Of a DNA stretch of 64,000 bases, positions 1-12,400 are shown in pieces. The notes beneath the pieces are model-generated. The model did no database searches and had not been told where the DNA came from. It saw only the letters and a program-made list of their open reading frames with translations. Positions within the stretch are counted from its first letter, which is position 1, and each line of letters opens with the position of its first letter. This stretch comes from Warburgia ugandensis (lineage: Eukaryota; Streptophyta; Magnoliopsida; Canellales; Canellaceae), in the NCBI GenBank assembly GCA_035236585.1, contig CP141136.1, positions 55,631,136-55,695,135 of the forward strand. The letters are read 5' to 3'. The position numbers and the translations under genes were made by a program.

Positions 1-818
1 AGTTCAATCTTTAATGTGGTTGATTTACATGACTTTTGACGGATTTGATGACACCAATGAGCACGAGGTATACTTACGTATGCAGCTTCCTAAGAAATTA
101 GTGGATATTGGTGAATATATATTAAATAAGGAGTTTCTTTCAATGTGTGGGAATTCCGACCAATTTTTTCTTGTCAAATAGTTGGTTAACACCAGCAGAG
201 AGTAGTCAGATAACTGACAATGAGTTAAAGCAGGCAAACCCTGATACTTATAACTGTTACCAGCAAGTTTTCTCTTCAGAGTGCAGCTATTTTCAACCCA
301 GGGGATTGATGCAAGTATGGGAACTCCTTGTACATGCAAGAACACTCCAAGAAATGCAAAAATGACCAAGGATAAAGGAAGGACTCACATGCTTCTTTTT
401 TTTCATATATTTCTTAGTTTTCTTTAGTTTTTCCATTCTTTTTAGATCACTTAACTAAGTAGGAGCATTTCTGTCATTTTACCTTTTCATTATATTTATT
501 TAAAACTTTCTGTCTTCTATTATCTAGAGAACAAGGCTGAAATTGCCTTATCATGTTTAACCCGAGATGCTTTATTAGGTAGAAGGAAACAGTCATGGAT
601 GCTACAGAAGATTTGCAAAAAAGAAGGGTTTTCTTTCTCAAAAGCTGTACGAACAGAAACATTCTTGTTTTGGGTGATTTTCCTCCCACTAAAACAAATA
701 ATTTCTTTTTGTTTTCACATCTGGATTATGTTTATGATTGGGTACATTAAGATCTTTACTCCTAAGCCAAACCACAGACAGGCAGCAAAATATTATCTCC
801 CCATTTATAATAAATATG
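1..818. other. PU1 intron 25 or 3' flank, nothing recognised
   Basis: No exon of PU1, no transposon family and no convincing ORF is visible here. The sequence is unique-looking and moderately AT-rich. Because exon 25 ends at a donor, this is most likely intronic. Confidence 0.5.
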
Positions 819-990
819 TGTATCATGTGGAAAACTCCGCCAATGCCGGTCCCAAGCCCGGACAAAAAAAGAGGGTCTTGCGTCAGGTGCCAGCCGGCAA
901 GGGGGAAGTTGAAGATGATTTTGTTATTTCTTTCTTACAAATAGAAGGAGGAGGGTCTCCCAGAAGTGACACGCTACATCGGATCCCGTA

Positions 991-1845
991 GTGAAAAGTG
1001 GGCAAGGGCTGCTAGAGCGTCCCCTCAGAAGTGACACGCTGCATCAGAACCCAGGTGCAGTGAAAAGTGGACATGGGTTCATACCATGGAGGTTACGAAA
1101 GGCGATAGTAAATAGGGTATCTCCAGAAAATAAGATTCGCATCGCTGCATGGAATATAGGTACACTAATAGGTAAGAGTTTGGAGTTAGTAGACATGATG
1201 AAACGTAGGAGAGTCAATATCGCTTATATCCAAGAAACCAAGTGGAAAGGGGCTAAAGCTAGAGAAATGGATGGGTATAAATTAAGGTACGTAGGAAAGG
1301 AAAATAACAGAAATGACATAGGAATAATAGTGAATAAGGAATTAAAGGATAAAGTTGTGGACATTAAAAGAATCAGTGATAGAATTATAATAATAATAAT
1401 TGTTCTAGGAGAGTAGATTATAAATGTTATAAGTGCATACGCACCACAAGTAGGGTTACAAGATATAATCAAGACACAGTTTTGGGAAGATATGGAAGGA
1501 GTCATGCAAGAAATTCCCAACACTGAGGGGATCTTTATAGGAGCAGACTTAAATGGCCATGTAGGAAAAGATAAGGAAGGATATGATAGAATACACAGAA
1601 GGTATAGTATAGGTGAATGAAATGCGATGGGGGAGAATAACCTCGATTTTGCTTTGTCATATAACCTGTCCATTGCAAATACACTCTTTAAGAAGAGGGA
1701 TGAACACTTAATAACCTTTAAAAGTGGACTTCATAAAAACCAAATAGACTTTTTTCTACTTAGGAATAATGAACGGTCTATATGTAAGGATTGTAAGGTG
1801 ATGCCTGATGAGAGTTTAACCTCACAATATAGGTTAATGTTATAG
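991..1845 (+). pseudogene. RTE copy A endonuclease region
   Basis: The APE-like endonuclease motifs WNIGT and YIQETKW are seen, with GADLNGHVG further on. The frame is stopped by TAG at 1414-1416, reads on to another stop near 1618, and resumes from 1627 to 1845. In an intact element the endonuclease nicks the target DNA for target-primed reverse transcription. This copy cannot make a full protein. Confidence 0.85.
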
Positions 1846-2416
1846 ATATCCATATTAAAAGATGGAGTAAAAGAACTGAACTTAATACACATCCTAAAAC
1901 TAAGTGGTGGAACTTAAAAGGAGAGAAAATAACCTCATTCAAAAATAAGTTGATGGCAGGAGGAAATTGGAACTATGAAATAGAAGTAAATACCATGTGG
2001 ACTAATATAGCTGAGTCCATTAAGAAAGTAGCAAAAGATGTCTTAGGAGTATTTAAAGGTAAAAGGCTATTAGCAAAGGAAACATGGTGGTGGAGTGAAA
2101 CAGTGCAAAAAGTTATTAAAGAAAAACAGATGCGTTTTAAAGCATGGCAGAAGATTAGAAATAATGAAAACTATGAATAATATAAGAATGCTAAAAACGC
2201 TGCTAAGAGAATAGTGAGGCTAAACTTAAAGCATATGATGAGCTCTATAATAGATTAGGAACAAGAGAAGGTGAGAAAGATGTGTTTAAACTTGCAAAAG
2301 TAAGAGAACAGAAAGGTAAGGACTTAGATCATGTTAGGTGTATTAGAAGCGATGATCAAAGGGTATTAGTCAAAGAAGATGAGATCAAATAAAGGTGGAA
2401 AACATACTTTCAAAAA

Positions 2417-3969
2417 TTGTTAAATGACAATGGCTCTGAGAATATAGGGATTGAAAATAATATAAATCTAAATAACATTGGATATTATAGATATGAACGT
2501 AGGATTAGAATACCTGAAGTAAAAGAGGCCTTGAAAAAGATGAAATCAGGAAAGGCCATGGGGCCTGATGGTGTACCAATAGAGATTTGGAAGCATATGG
2601 GAGATATTGGGGTAGTTTGGTTGACCAAGTTGTTTAACAAGATTATAAAATCAAAGAAAATGCCTGAGGAGTGGAGGAAAAGCTCTATTGTACCAATCTA
2701 TAAGAATAAAGGAGACATTCAGAGCTGCACTAATTATCGAGGAATCAAACTTATGAGCCACACCATGAAACTTTTTGAAAGAGTGATTGAGAAGAGGCTA
2801 CGACATAAAACAAGTGTATCAGAGAATCAGTTTGGTTTCATGCCTGGGTGGTCGACCATGGAAGCTATTTTCTTACTAAGACAATTAGTAGAGAAATATA
2901 GGGAGAGGAGGAAAGACCTACATATGGTCTTTATCGACTTAGAAAAAGCTTATGATAGAGTCCCTAGAGAGTTAATATGGAGGGTGTTGGGTGGTAAAGG
3001 GGTTTCTCAGGGGTATATAGACATAATTAAATATATGTATGAGGGAGCGGTAATAAATGTTAAGACCACTAGTGGCATGACTGGTGATTTTCCTGTCATT
3101 GTAGGATTGCACCAAGGATCGACATTGAGTCCATACCGCTTCATATTAGTTATGGTTGAGTTAACAAAACATTTGCACGAGGAGATTCCCTGGTGCATGC
3201 TATTTGCAGATGATACAGTCCTACGTGATGGGACAAGGGAGGGTGTAAACATAAAGCTAGAGTTATGGAGAGAAGCATTAGAATCTAAAGGATTTAAAAT
3301 TAGCCGAACTAAGACAGAATATATGAAATGTAATTTTAGCAAAGAGAGTAGGAGTGGAACACCAGTCAAGATTGATAACCAAGAAGTCCCTGTAAAAGAC
3401 CACATTAGGTACTTAGGATCATTGATCTATGAGAGTGGAGAGATTGAGAGGGAGGTTACCCAGAGAATCCAAGCGGATTGGAACAAATGGAGACGTGCAT
3501 CTGGAGTTTTATGTGATCGGCGGGTGCCACTCAAACTAAAAGGAAAATTCTATAGGATGGCAATAAGGCCGGCCATGCTCTATGGATCAGAGTGTTGGGC
3601 AGTTAAGGAACATTATACTCATAGGATGAGCCTCAGAGAAATGAGGATGTTGAGATGGATGAGTGGTAAGACAAGAAAGGATAGAATTAGAAATGAAAAT
3701 ATTACAGGAAATTTAGGGTAGCACCAATAGGTAACAAGATGAGGGAGATTAGACTTAGATGGTTTGAACATGTCCAAAGGAGACCAACAACGGCACCAGT
3801 TAGAAGGAGTGATGCAATACAAGTAAAAGGTTCTAAAAGGGCAAGGGGAAGGCCCAAAAGAACATGGATAGAAGTGGTGAGGAAAGATTTAAAAACTTTG
3901 GGACTAAATGAAGACGTGGTATTTAATAGAGTGGAATGGAGGAATAAGATTCATGTGGGCAACCCCTAA
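2417..3969 (+). pseudogene. RTE copy A reverse transcriptase region
   Basis: A 434-codon open stretch carries the RT motifs [41 protein letters not shown] and the catalytic FADD. It stops at 3719-3721, and the conserved C-terminal tail (RLRWFEHVQRRP, then [15 protein letters not shown]) continues in another frame to 3969. No RNase H domain follows, as expected for RTE. Confidence 0.9.
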
Positions 3970-4014
3970 TTGGGATAAGGTCTTGATGATGATGATGATG
4001 TGTATCATGTGGAA

Positions 4015-4574
4015 CTCTCTGCGGAAACTTCAGATTCCTAGGCGTGATTGTAACTACAATATTATCTACGAACAATAATGATGTCATCTCATTACTCACA
4101 CAATCTAATAACAACTAAAATACCAAGATAGTAAAATAATAAAATCAAAACCATGCACATATATACTATACACAAACAAAGGAATATAAAGTCTATAATG
4201 TAAAAGTGTCTTGGGGCACCATCCCAAAAAGTCCAACTTGTACTCAATCCAATCATAAATACATTGACTTACATATGATTAAATGTATTCCAAGCACTAG
4301 GTCAGGCTCACTCAAGGGATTCACCACAACATCCACTAATGAAATTTTGATGGCTAATGGTATCATCTATGATAGAATACTTTTCATTTTGATCTGCTTC
4401 ATTCTGTGATGAGATCTTCTTTTGCTTGCATAGTCACCTCATTGTTGTCAAATTCAACATAATGGAACCTCAAAAAAAGGTAGACACCAAGCTCATGAAT
4501 GAAGCCTATTCACTCCTCAAGCATTAATCTATAATCATCAACAGGTTAATATTTACAGTGGCAATCATGATCAA
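4015..4574. other. Stretch between RTE copies A and B
   Basis: About 560 bp of AT-rich sequence sit between the two LINE copies. It contains no PU1 exon and no feature I can name, apart from the 9-bp target duplication of copy B at its right end. Confidence 0.5.
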
Positions 4575-5905
4575 ACGAAGAAAATGGCTAAAGAATGGAG
4601 GAAGAGCTCCATTTTACCAATTTATAAGAATAAAGGAGACATACATAGTTGCACTAATTATCATGAGATCAAACATATGAAACATACAATGAAACTTTAA
4701 AGAAAAAAGAAATGATTGAGAAGAGGCTATGACATGAGACTAGTGTATCAGAGAACCAATTTGTTTCATGTCTAGGAGGTCTACTATGAAAGCTACTTTC
4801 CTGCTTAGAAAATTGATAGAGAAATGTAAAAAGAGGAGGAAGGAACTCGACATGGTCCTTATTGACTTAGAAAAAGCTTATGATAAGGCCCCTAGAGAGT
4901 TAATTTGGTGAGTATTGGTTGAGAAAGGGGTTTCCCGGGGGTTTATAGACATAATTACTGATATGTATGAGGGAGCGATAACAAATGTTAGGATTGCTAG
5001 CAGAGAGACTAGTGATTTTCCTATCACTATAGGATTGCACCAAGGATTGGCATTGAGCACATACCTTTTCATATTGGTTATGAATGAGTTAACAAAACAT
5101 CTGCATGATGAGATTCCAGGGTGCATATTATTTGCCAATGATATAGAGTTTTGATTGATAAGACAAGGGAGGGTGTAAACATAAAGTTAGAGTTATGGCG
5201 AGATACAAGAGAGTCTAAAGGATTTGAAATTAGTTGAACTAAGACAAAATATATGGAATGAAGTTTTAGCAAGGAGAGGGGCCAGAGTGAGGCACCAATA
5301 AAAATTGGTAACTAATAAGTCCCCCTAAAAGACTACTTTTGATACTTGGGACCGATAATGCATGGGAGCAAAGAGAATTGAGAGAGGTTAAGAAGAGAAT
5401 CCAAGTGGGTTGGAGCAAATGAAGATGTGCATTTGGAGTTTCGTGTGATCGGCAAGTGTCACTCAAACTGAAAGGAAAATTCTATAGGATGAATGTTAGG
5501 GAGGCCATGCACTATGGATCAGAGTATTGGGTAGTTAAGGAACAACATGTACATGGGATGAGCGTAGCTGAAATGAGGACATTAAGATAGATGAGTGGAA
5601 AGATAAGAAATGAAAAAAAACAGAGGAAATTTGGGAGCATCACCAATGGGTGACAAGATGAGGGAGATTAGACTTAGATGGTTTAGACATGTCCAATGGA
5701 GACCAAAATAGCATGGGTGAGAAATCCAAGTAGAAGGCTCTAAAAGGGGAAAGGGAAGGCCCAAAGAACATGGATAGAAGTGGCAAGAAAATATTTAAAA
5801 ACTTTCTGACTAAGTCAAGACATAATACATAATAGAGGGGAATGGAGGAATAAAATTCATGTGGCCGACCCCTAATCAAGGCAAGGTCATGATGATGATG
5901 ATGAC
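4575..5905 (+). mobile_element. RTE-clade LINE, copy B (5'-truncated, old)
   Basis: The copy is 5'-truncated within the RT domain and ends in a GATGATGATGATGA run. It is bracketed by CATGATCAA at 4566-4574 and 5906-5914, a plausible 9-bp target duplication. Many stops and shifts interrupt the RT. It is clearly more diverged than copy A. Confidence 0.85.
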
Positions 5906-5914
5906 CATGATCAA

Positions 5915-6303
5915 TCATAAAAGATGAAAGACCAATGAAATATAGTTTAAGTTAAAGGAACTCTCTCCAGGTTAAAGCTGATATGAGTTAATTGCAATGA
6001 ACATTACTTCCTTATACATGAACAAAATCCAACACTTCAAAATAGTATGTCATCATGATGTTAAGAGCAACCAATATTATATAGGATCAAAGAAATGTCA
6101 AAATTGATATGTCTACTTCTCAGCAGCAATTACTGTGATAGATACACAACTACAGTCTAAGATGAAATTTCAATACCTCAGCTGCAACTTAAAAATTCAT
6201 AAACAGAATATTTCTTGATTCCTAAAGCATGACAATAAGCCTCAATGCCTTCAAATCATATCATAAGTCCTTCATGACAACAAAAATATATAAAATAACT
6301 GAC
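5915..6303. other. PU1 intron 25, proximal part
   Basis: About 390 bp lie between the RTE copy B duplication and exon 25. Apart from the splice donor next to exon 25, nothing is recognised. Confidence 0.5.
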
Positions 6304-6442
6304 CTGGATGGAATTTGCAGTCCCCAAGCAGAAAAGTGGTGAAGAGTATCTAATCTGTAACATATCCTCAAAATTCTTCACTGCAGCAAGGATGTGATGT
6401 CTCTCAGGCTTGAAGGAAGAATTTGCTAGCCGTGGCTTCATG
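6304..6442 (-). CDS. PU1: PU1 exon 25 (last exon in window)
   Basis: The exon encodes [20 protein letters not shown] through [16 protein letters not shown]. Cys856 stands where I expect Arg. It ends in phase 0 at CAG|GTCAGT, so a further exon is needed. No match for the expected next segment (RVRFHNTGPS-like) was found in bases 1-6303. Confidence 0.95.
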
Positions 6443-9400
6443 CTGAAAGGATCATATCTTACCTGTTAAAGTCCTGAAAGGAAGATGTATATACGAATAT
6501 AATGGGCACACACACCCCAATACATGTAAGAGAAACAGAAAGGAAGATGTCAAAAATGTGGATAAGTGGAAAATAGGAAGCAATGGAGAGCGAGAACTTT
6601 TGAAAGAGGTTTACTTTTATTCATTGCATGTAGTCCTGATGTATAAGAGCTCATTAATAGCACCAAACACATGTCAAAATGTGATCTGACTACAACAGTG
6701 ACATGTGCTAACTGATATGCAATAAGTTAAGATGTAAATTAATACTCACAGTGGCCAGTTGTGTTCATTCTTTTCTCTTGGAGGAAGGCCAACACCCCAA
6801 TTATTTGACTCATAACTGAAGTCCAGCCTAGAAAAATTGAAAAACTCACATTAAATTGGAGGTGAAAAATAATCAGTTTCAAACCAAGTACAAACTCATT
6901 GATTGTTACAAGATCATAAGATAGAAATACCAAGGCTATTATTAGTAAATATAATATACTTGTGTTCAAAGAAGCGGTTCAGATTGCTTGCAATGAATCA
7001 GGCTAACATTATAGTTCTCCTTGAGGGCATCCATACAAAATAACGATGGATGACATAGCTCAAGGTGTACAATGACCTGTTGAACCAATCGCCGGAGTTG
7101 TAAGAGTCGCAATCAAGAGATTTTGAACGCAGCATCTCATCACCACAATGAAAAAATGGTATTCCCTGGGGCAAAAGAAACATAGTTTTAGAAAATAAAA
7201 AATAGAAAGAAAATAAAAAAGGTAGGAAACATATGGTCTGCAAGAATTAGCTATTGAAACTCTCCACCCTGTCATTTACATGTGCAGGTCCTTTGAGTAC
7301 ATTCACCATCTATGATACTACATAAACTGATAATAGATATTGCATTTACTGAAAAGCTGCAGCTCCTAAGTTAGATCACTCGCTGAAAATTTCTTACTTT
7401 CTGACAGGAAGCTAGTGCTCAAAAGATAGGCCAGCCGCTCTTTAGTTATTTAATGTACAGTTGCATGATAAATGACATCATGATGCTCGTCCATGAGCTG
7501 AAATTGGAGGCCATGCCTATGCCAAACAGGCCCATTTCTTCACTACCCCGAATTCTTTCCATGTGAGTTTTTAGTATCTTGGTTTCTTCACAATTTGAAC
7601 CTAAAAAGGAGTTCACTTCTCCTCAAATTGAACCAAAATTAGTGGTTACCTATTGGGTCATCAGAGTAACCAAGCTGCCATTCAAATTACACTTAGTTCC
7701 TTTCTCATACGATGTAACACCCCGAGGTTCCAACAGTCACAATATTGTCCACTTTGGGGCTCCTATACACCCCTCACGGTTTTTTCTTCCCCAGTTTCCT
7801 AGGAAAAATGCGTTATGACCGTTAGAGTTTCCCAAACTCTTATAAACAGCTTAGTTTCCTCTCCCCAGGCAATGTAGGACTAACTCTCTGTCCCTCACCA
7901 CAGCCTAGAAGCCTGCCAGCCTTCTCTTGGCCCGCCCTCATCGGCCCAGGGCTTCACATCTTCCCCCTTTAGGGAACACGCATCCCCACATGATAGCCAC
8001 GACCAGGCGCCCGTGTGTGGCTAGCCACCACACCACGAGGGGAACTGGCTCTGATACCACTGTAACAATCGGGGTCTAGCCACAGTAACAATATTGTCCG
8101 CTTTCCACTGACGTCGCCCATACACCGCCAACAGTCACGGCTTTGTTCTTTCCCGGTTTTCCAAGGAAAACACGTTGTTACCATGACAAACCACCAACCC
8201 TTTATTAATAGCCCAATAACTTTCCCTTTAGCGATGTGGGACTAACTCTCAGTCCCTCCCCCGCCTTCATCCCCTTAGACCATCTTGGGCTATTGCCTCA
8301 GACTATCTTAGGGCCTCCCCCTCAAGTCATCTTAGCTCACCCTCAGGCCATCTTGGCAGACGACAACGGGTTCACCTCTCCCCCTTAGAGGACACGCATC
8401 AGCGCGTGGGGTTAGCCACCCACAATCGGGTCAAGTGTTGGCTCTGATACCATTGTAACAGCCCGAGGGCCCATACCCTGCATAACAAATCTACCCGTTC
8501 ATTAACCCATATGAAAACAAATATGAAACTACTCCCTCAATCATATTCATATAGCAATAATACACATATGGAAATTGTTAAAGGACATACAAAATTATGA
8601 ATATAATCAATGTTATCTAATTTGCATTCCCAGACTATACTGGGTTTCAGAATCATACCCCTCATCATGTGGGGTTCATAGTCATCCAGCCTTTGCTGGT
8701 ATATCAATATAATCCTCATGCTATAATGTTTGCAATAAATTATGAGCCCTTAGTCATTTTGGATTTATGCACAATGATTCCTTGTGCCCCTCTATGTTCG
8801 TGCAAACTTCAACTTGTTTTCGTGGCGTGCACAGGGGAAAACAAGGGTTCTTCTCTGGTTGTTTGGCGTGGGAATGGAAGGGGAAACTTGTATTTAATAG
8901 GCTAAGTCTCGATTTTTCCGAATGAAAGATAGATCAGTGCCTTCCTCCATTAGAACTCTAATGGAAGTGGAAAAGGGGTGTCGTTATCAAAACGACTCTC
9001 TTTAATTAACGTCCCTGGCAATTTACCAATTTACCCTTACACTTAAAATGGTCATAACTCACTCATCCGAACTCTGTTTTCGACGTTCTTTATACCGTTC
9101 AGTTCCTATCGACGTGTACTTTTTTGTTTTTGAGTTTTTAGAACCAATTTCTATACATAAAATTTTAATTTATTTAATTTATTATTTAAAATTTGAGGCC
9201 ATCTACGGGCAGGTGTCTATTATATCACAATCATATCACATCACAAATCTCGGAAAAGGGGTGGTAACATGGATAGTCCACACTACCAGTCCGGGCCTTT
9301 CCATGGGGATGGACATTAAGTCTCTCGTTATGGTGTCGATGGGGAGCGGCAGTGGTTGAGACCCTAGAGGGTTGCCACTGCGGCATGACGATCCATACTC

Positions 9401-12400
9401 TTATTTTGTGTGCTTGCGTGATGAGCATGGAGATGGGATTGTAAGCCTGGGTGTGACGACACTCAAAGATTTGGATATGAGTTTTGGTTAGAGGAAGTGA
9501 ATTCCCTTTACGAAACACTTGGAATAACAGAGGAGTTGTTTATTGAGACTGTGACGGGCTGAGATTAGCCAAATTGTTGACTAACGTTCATAGATCCTTA
9601 ATCTTATAAACTACGGGCACTGTATAATTGAGTTTCACCAAGATATCAGTGATATATAATATTATGTGAAATTATTCCATTACGATTAAGCAAAATTCAA
9701 TTTAAAGAATCGATGGTGGTGAGTAACCAATGAGGGTAGGTGCTAAACACACCGGTAGACTTTTAGGTGGCAAGCTCCTAAGTGCTTACAAGTAAGATCA
9801 TGTTGCAGATTAGTTCTCATTGGAATAGAGTTCCTGTTCGTGAGTTGATAAGTTGTCATTGTGACTAGCATATGAATTCCTGTTGGTGAACTATATGCTC
9901 CTGTTTTGATTTAGTAAATGACTTCCTATATACTCTAAATCGAGCAAATGTAGTAAGATAACTAGTCCTAAGTGGTACATAAGTAATCAACTTCTAGGTG
10001 GAGGTTTGGTTTGTGCAAATTGGGTCATATGTGGTTATGATGTGTCTGATTATATCAAGAGAGGATTGATAGGCATCGATTTATATGATGGATTGAGATA
10101 AGAAGGTATGACATGTCATGGAATCGCTTATTCATGTTAACTTTGGAATTATTGTCACGATTATCTTATATTGTGATGTGAGGATGACTTTGGAATTGTT
10201 CAAAGGAAGTATATGTCAAATCTGTCTCACAAACTTGAGCTGATCCCAAGAGAGTTACAGCTTGACATGATAATTAAAGAGAGACCTGTGTGTATACTAG
10301 ATAAGAAAGTCAAGGAGTTGAGGACAAACTATTGCATTAGGCAAAGTCCATAGAGAATGTCATTCACAGTTGGGGCGCCACATGGGAGACAATAAAAGAG
10401 ATGCGGCGGATCCACACAAAGTGATTTATATAGAGGCATGTATCGAAATTTCGAGGACAAAATTTTAATAATGAGGGAAGAATGTAATATCCTCAAATTT
10501 TAAATAATAAATTAAATAAATTAAAATTTTATGTATAGAAATTGGTCCTAAAAACTCAAAAGCAAAAAAGTACACGTCAATAGGAATTGAACGGTATAAA
10601 GAACGTCAAAAACAGAGTTTGGATGAGTGAGTTATGACCATTTTAAGTGTAAGGGTAAATTTGTAAATTGCCAAGGACATTAATTAAAGGGAGTCATTTT
10701 GATAACGACATCCCTTTTCCACTTCCATTAGAGTTCTAATGGAGGAAGGCACTGATCTACCTTCCATTCGGAAAAATCGGGACTTAGCCTATTAAATACA
10801 AGTTTCCCCTTCCATTCCCACGCCAGACAACCAGAGGAGAACCCTTGTTTTCCCTTGCGCACACCGCGAAAACGAGTTGAAGTTTGCACGAACACAGGGG
10901 GGTACGAGGAATCATTGTGCATAAATCCAAAATGACTAAGGGCTCATCATTTATTACAAACATTATAGCATGAGGATTATATTGATATACTAGCAAAGGC
11001 TGGATGACTATGAACCCCACATGATGAGTGGTATGATTCTGAAACCCAGTATAGTCTGGGAATGCAAATTAGAGAACATTGATTATATTCATAATTTTGT
11101 ATGTCCTTTAACAATTTCCATCTATGTGTATTATTGCTATATGAATATGATTGAGGGAGTAGTTTCATATATGTTTTCATATGGGTTAATGAATGGGTAG
11201 ATTTGTTATGCAGGGTATGGGCCCTCGGGCTGTTACATACGAGGTAAACAAATAAGCTCAACTGCCACTTCCTTAAGAGGAAGAAACTCTTGAGATCTCC
11301 ACTCTGCAATAGAAGCACTTGATTTGAGGAAATTGGGAATGCTTTTCATCTAGCATGCACCTTGAGGTGAGGGTTAGTGATTATGTCTACAAGTAGGACA
11401 GAATGACAGATCGTAATTAGAATTCTGTCTTGTATTTCCTTACATTAATGGCACTCTTGCAGTTATGAGGATAATGCTAAATCATAAGCTGACCCCAATG
11501 ATTGCAAGCATGACTGTTCTCTCTACAAACTTCATGTCCCTCTCCCTTGTTCACTTTCTTCTTTCATCATCTTCTCTTCTCATTGCTATTCAGAGGACTT
11601 GGATGGCCATTAAGGAAGTCCACAAACCATTTTGCCAAACTCTGCACAAGCTACCTTTTAACCCTGTTTTTCTTGTAAAAAGTTCATCATATGCTCAAGT
11701 CAAACATCAACAAGTGCAACCAAGATAAGACCAAGAGTTAAATTTCTACAGACTCATCTAGAAGAATTCAAGCACCCATTGTTTATCTTTATTATCAACT
11801 TCCACAGCGAGAAACAAAACAATAAGTTTGAACTTAAAGTATAAACAAACCTGCGAAAGTGCTACCAGACTTGTAGCTAAATGATTTATCCTACATCTCT
11901 CGTCCACAGAAATTTCAAATGGAGTCTGCAAGAATAGAAAGAATTAGGACTTGCAGAAAGCTAATCAACATCACATTTTTTTAGCTAATATCATAATCCA
12001 GCAGATGTTAATTGACATGTACCTTCAAACTCACAATGTCAAACAATGTCTCGTTGTCATGAGCAGAAACATAATTAACCTGAAAAGCTATAAACAGCAT
12101 TAGCTCATATCATAGAGTTGAGAACAGCATACCATGCAGTTGATGAGCCAAAGATCTGTCCAATACGAAGATCCAAATAGAATCACTAAGGTGCCCCTAA
12201 TGGGATAGATATACAGAACATGAGTCCATAAAATTAAAGAGTGTAGAACAGAGAAAAAGTGTTCGTGGCAGCCCATGTGGGAAAAACATAATTAGGAGTC
12301 ATAATCACTGATATAAGAAACAATTTTTCCAGCATTTTGTAAAACAAAGAGCCAATCTTTTTCAGAGTAGTAAATACGCAGTATCAGTTCTTACTGTTTC

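Larger units (their letters stand above)
833..4000 (+). mobile_element. RTE-clade LINE, copy A (full length)
   Basis: This non-LTR retrotransposon is about 3.17 kb. It is flanked by a perfect 14-bp target duplication TGTATCATGTGGAA (819-832 and 4001-4014). It ends in the GAT/TGA trinucleotide run typical of RTE elements. The 5' region repeats a unit of about 65 bp twice (CAGAAGTGACACGCT at 961 and 1026). An APE-type endonuclease is followed by a reverse transcriptase, with no RNase H. It is antisense to PU1 and lies in intron 25. The ORF is broken by in-frame stops and shifts, so it is inactive. Confidence 0.93.
7713..11237. mobile_element. Palindromic LTR-retrotransposon composite in PU1 intron 22 (fossil)
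   Basis: This is a 3.5-kb block bounded by TGTAACA at the left and TGTTACA at the right. It is flanked by the 5-bp direct repeat TACGA (7708-7712 and 11238-11242). It contains two diverged TRIM-like LTRs, then two about 750-bp LTRs in opposite orientation separated by about 1.3 kb. The internal side of 10483 has a purine-rich tract after a CGAGGACAAAATTTT-like end, as in Tekay/Del Ty3 elements. Sites complementary to initiator tRNA-Met lie at 8046-8059 and 8438-8452. The arms are about 95% alike. No coding potential is seen, and the element is broken. Confidence 0.8.

Noticed and set aside
25-369. 114-codon minus-strand frame at the left edge as a PU1 exon
   Set aside because: It shows none of the conserved C-terminal motifs of the family and has no fitting acceptor in phase 0.
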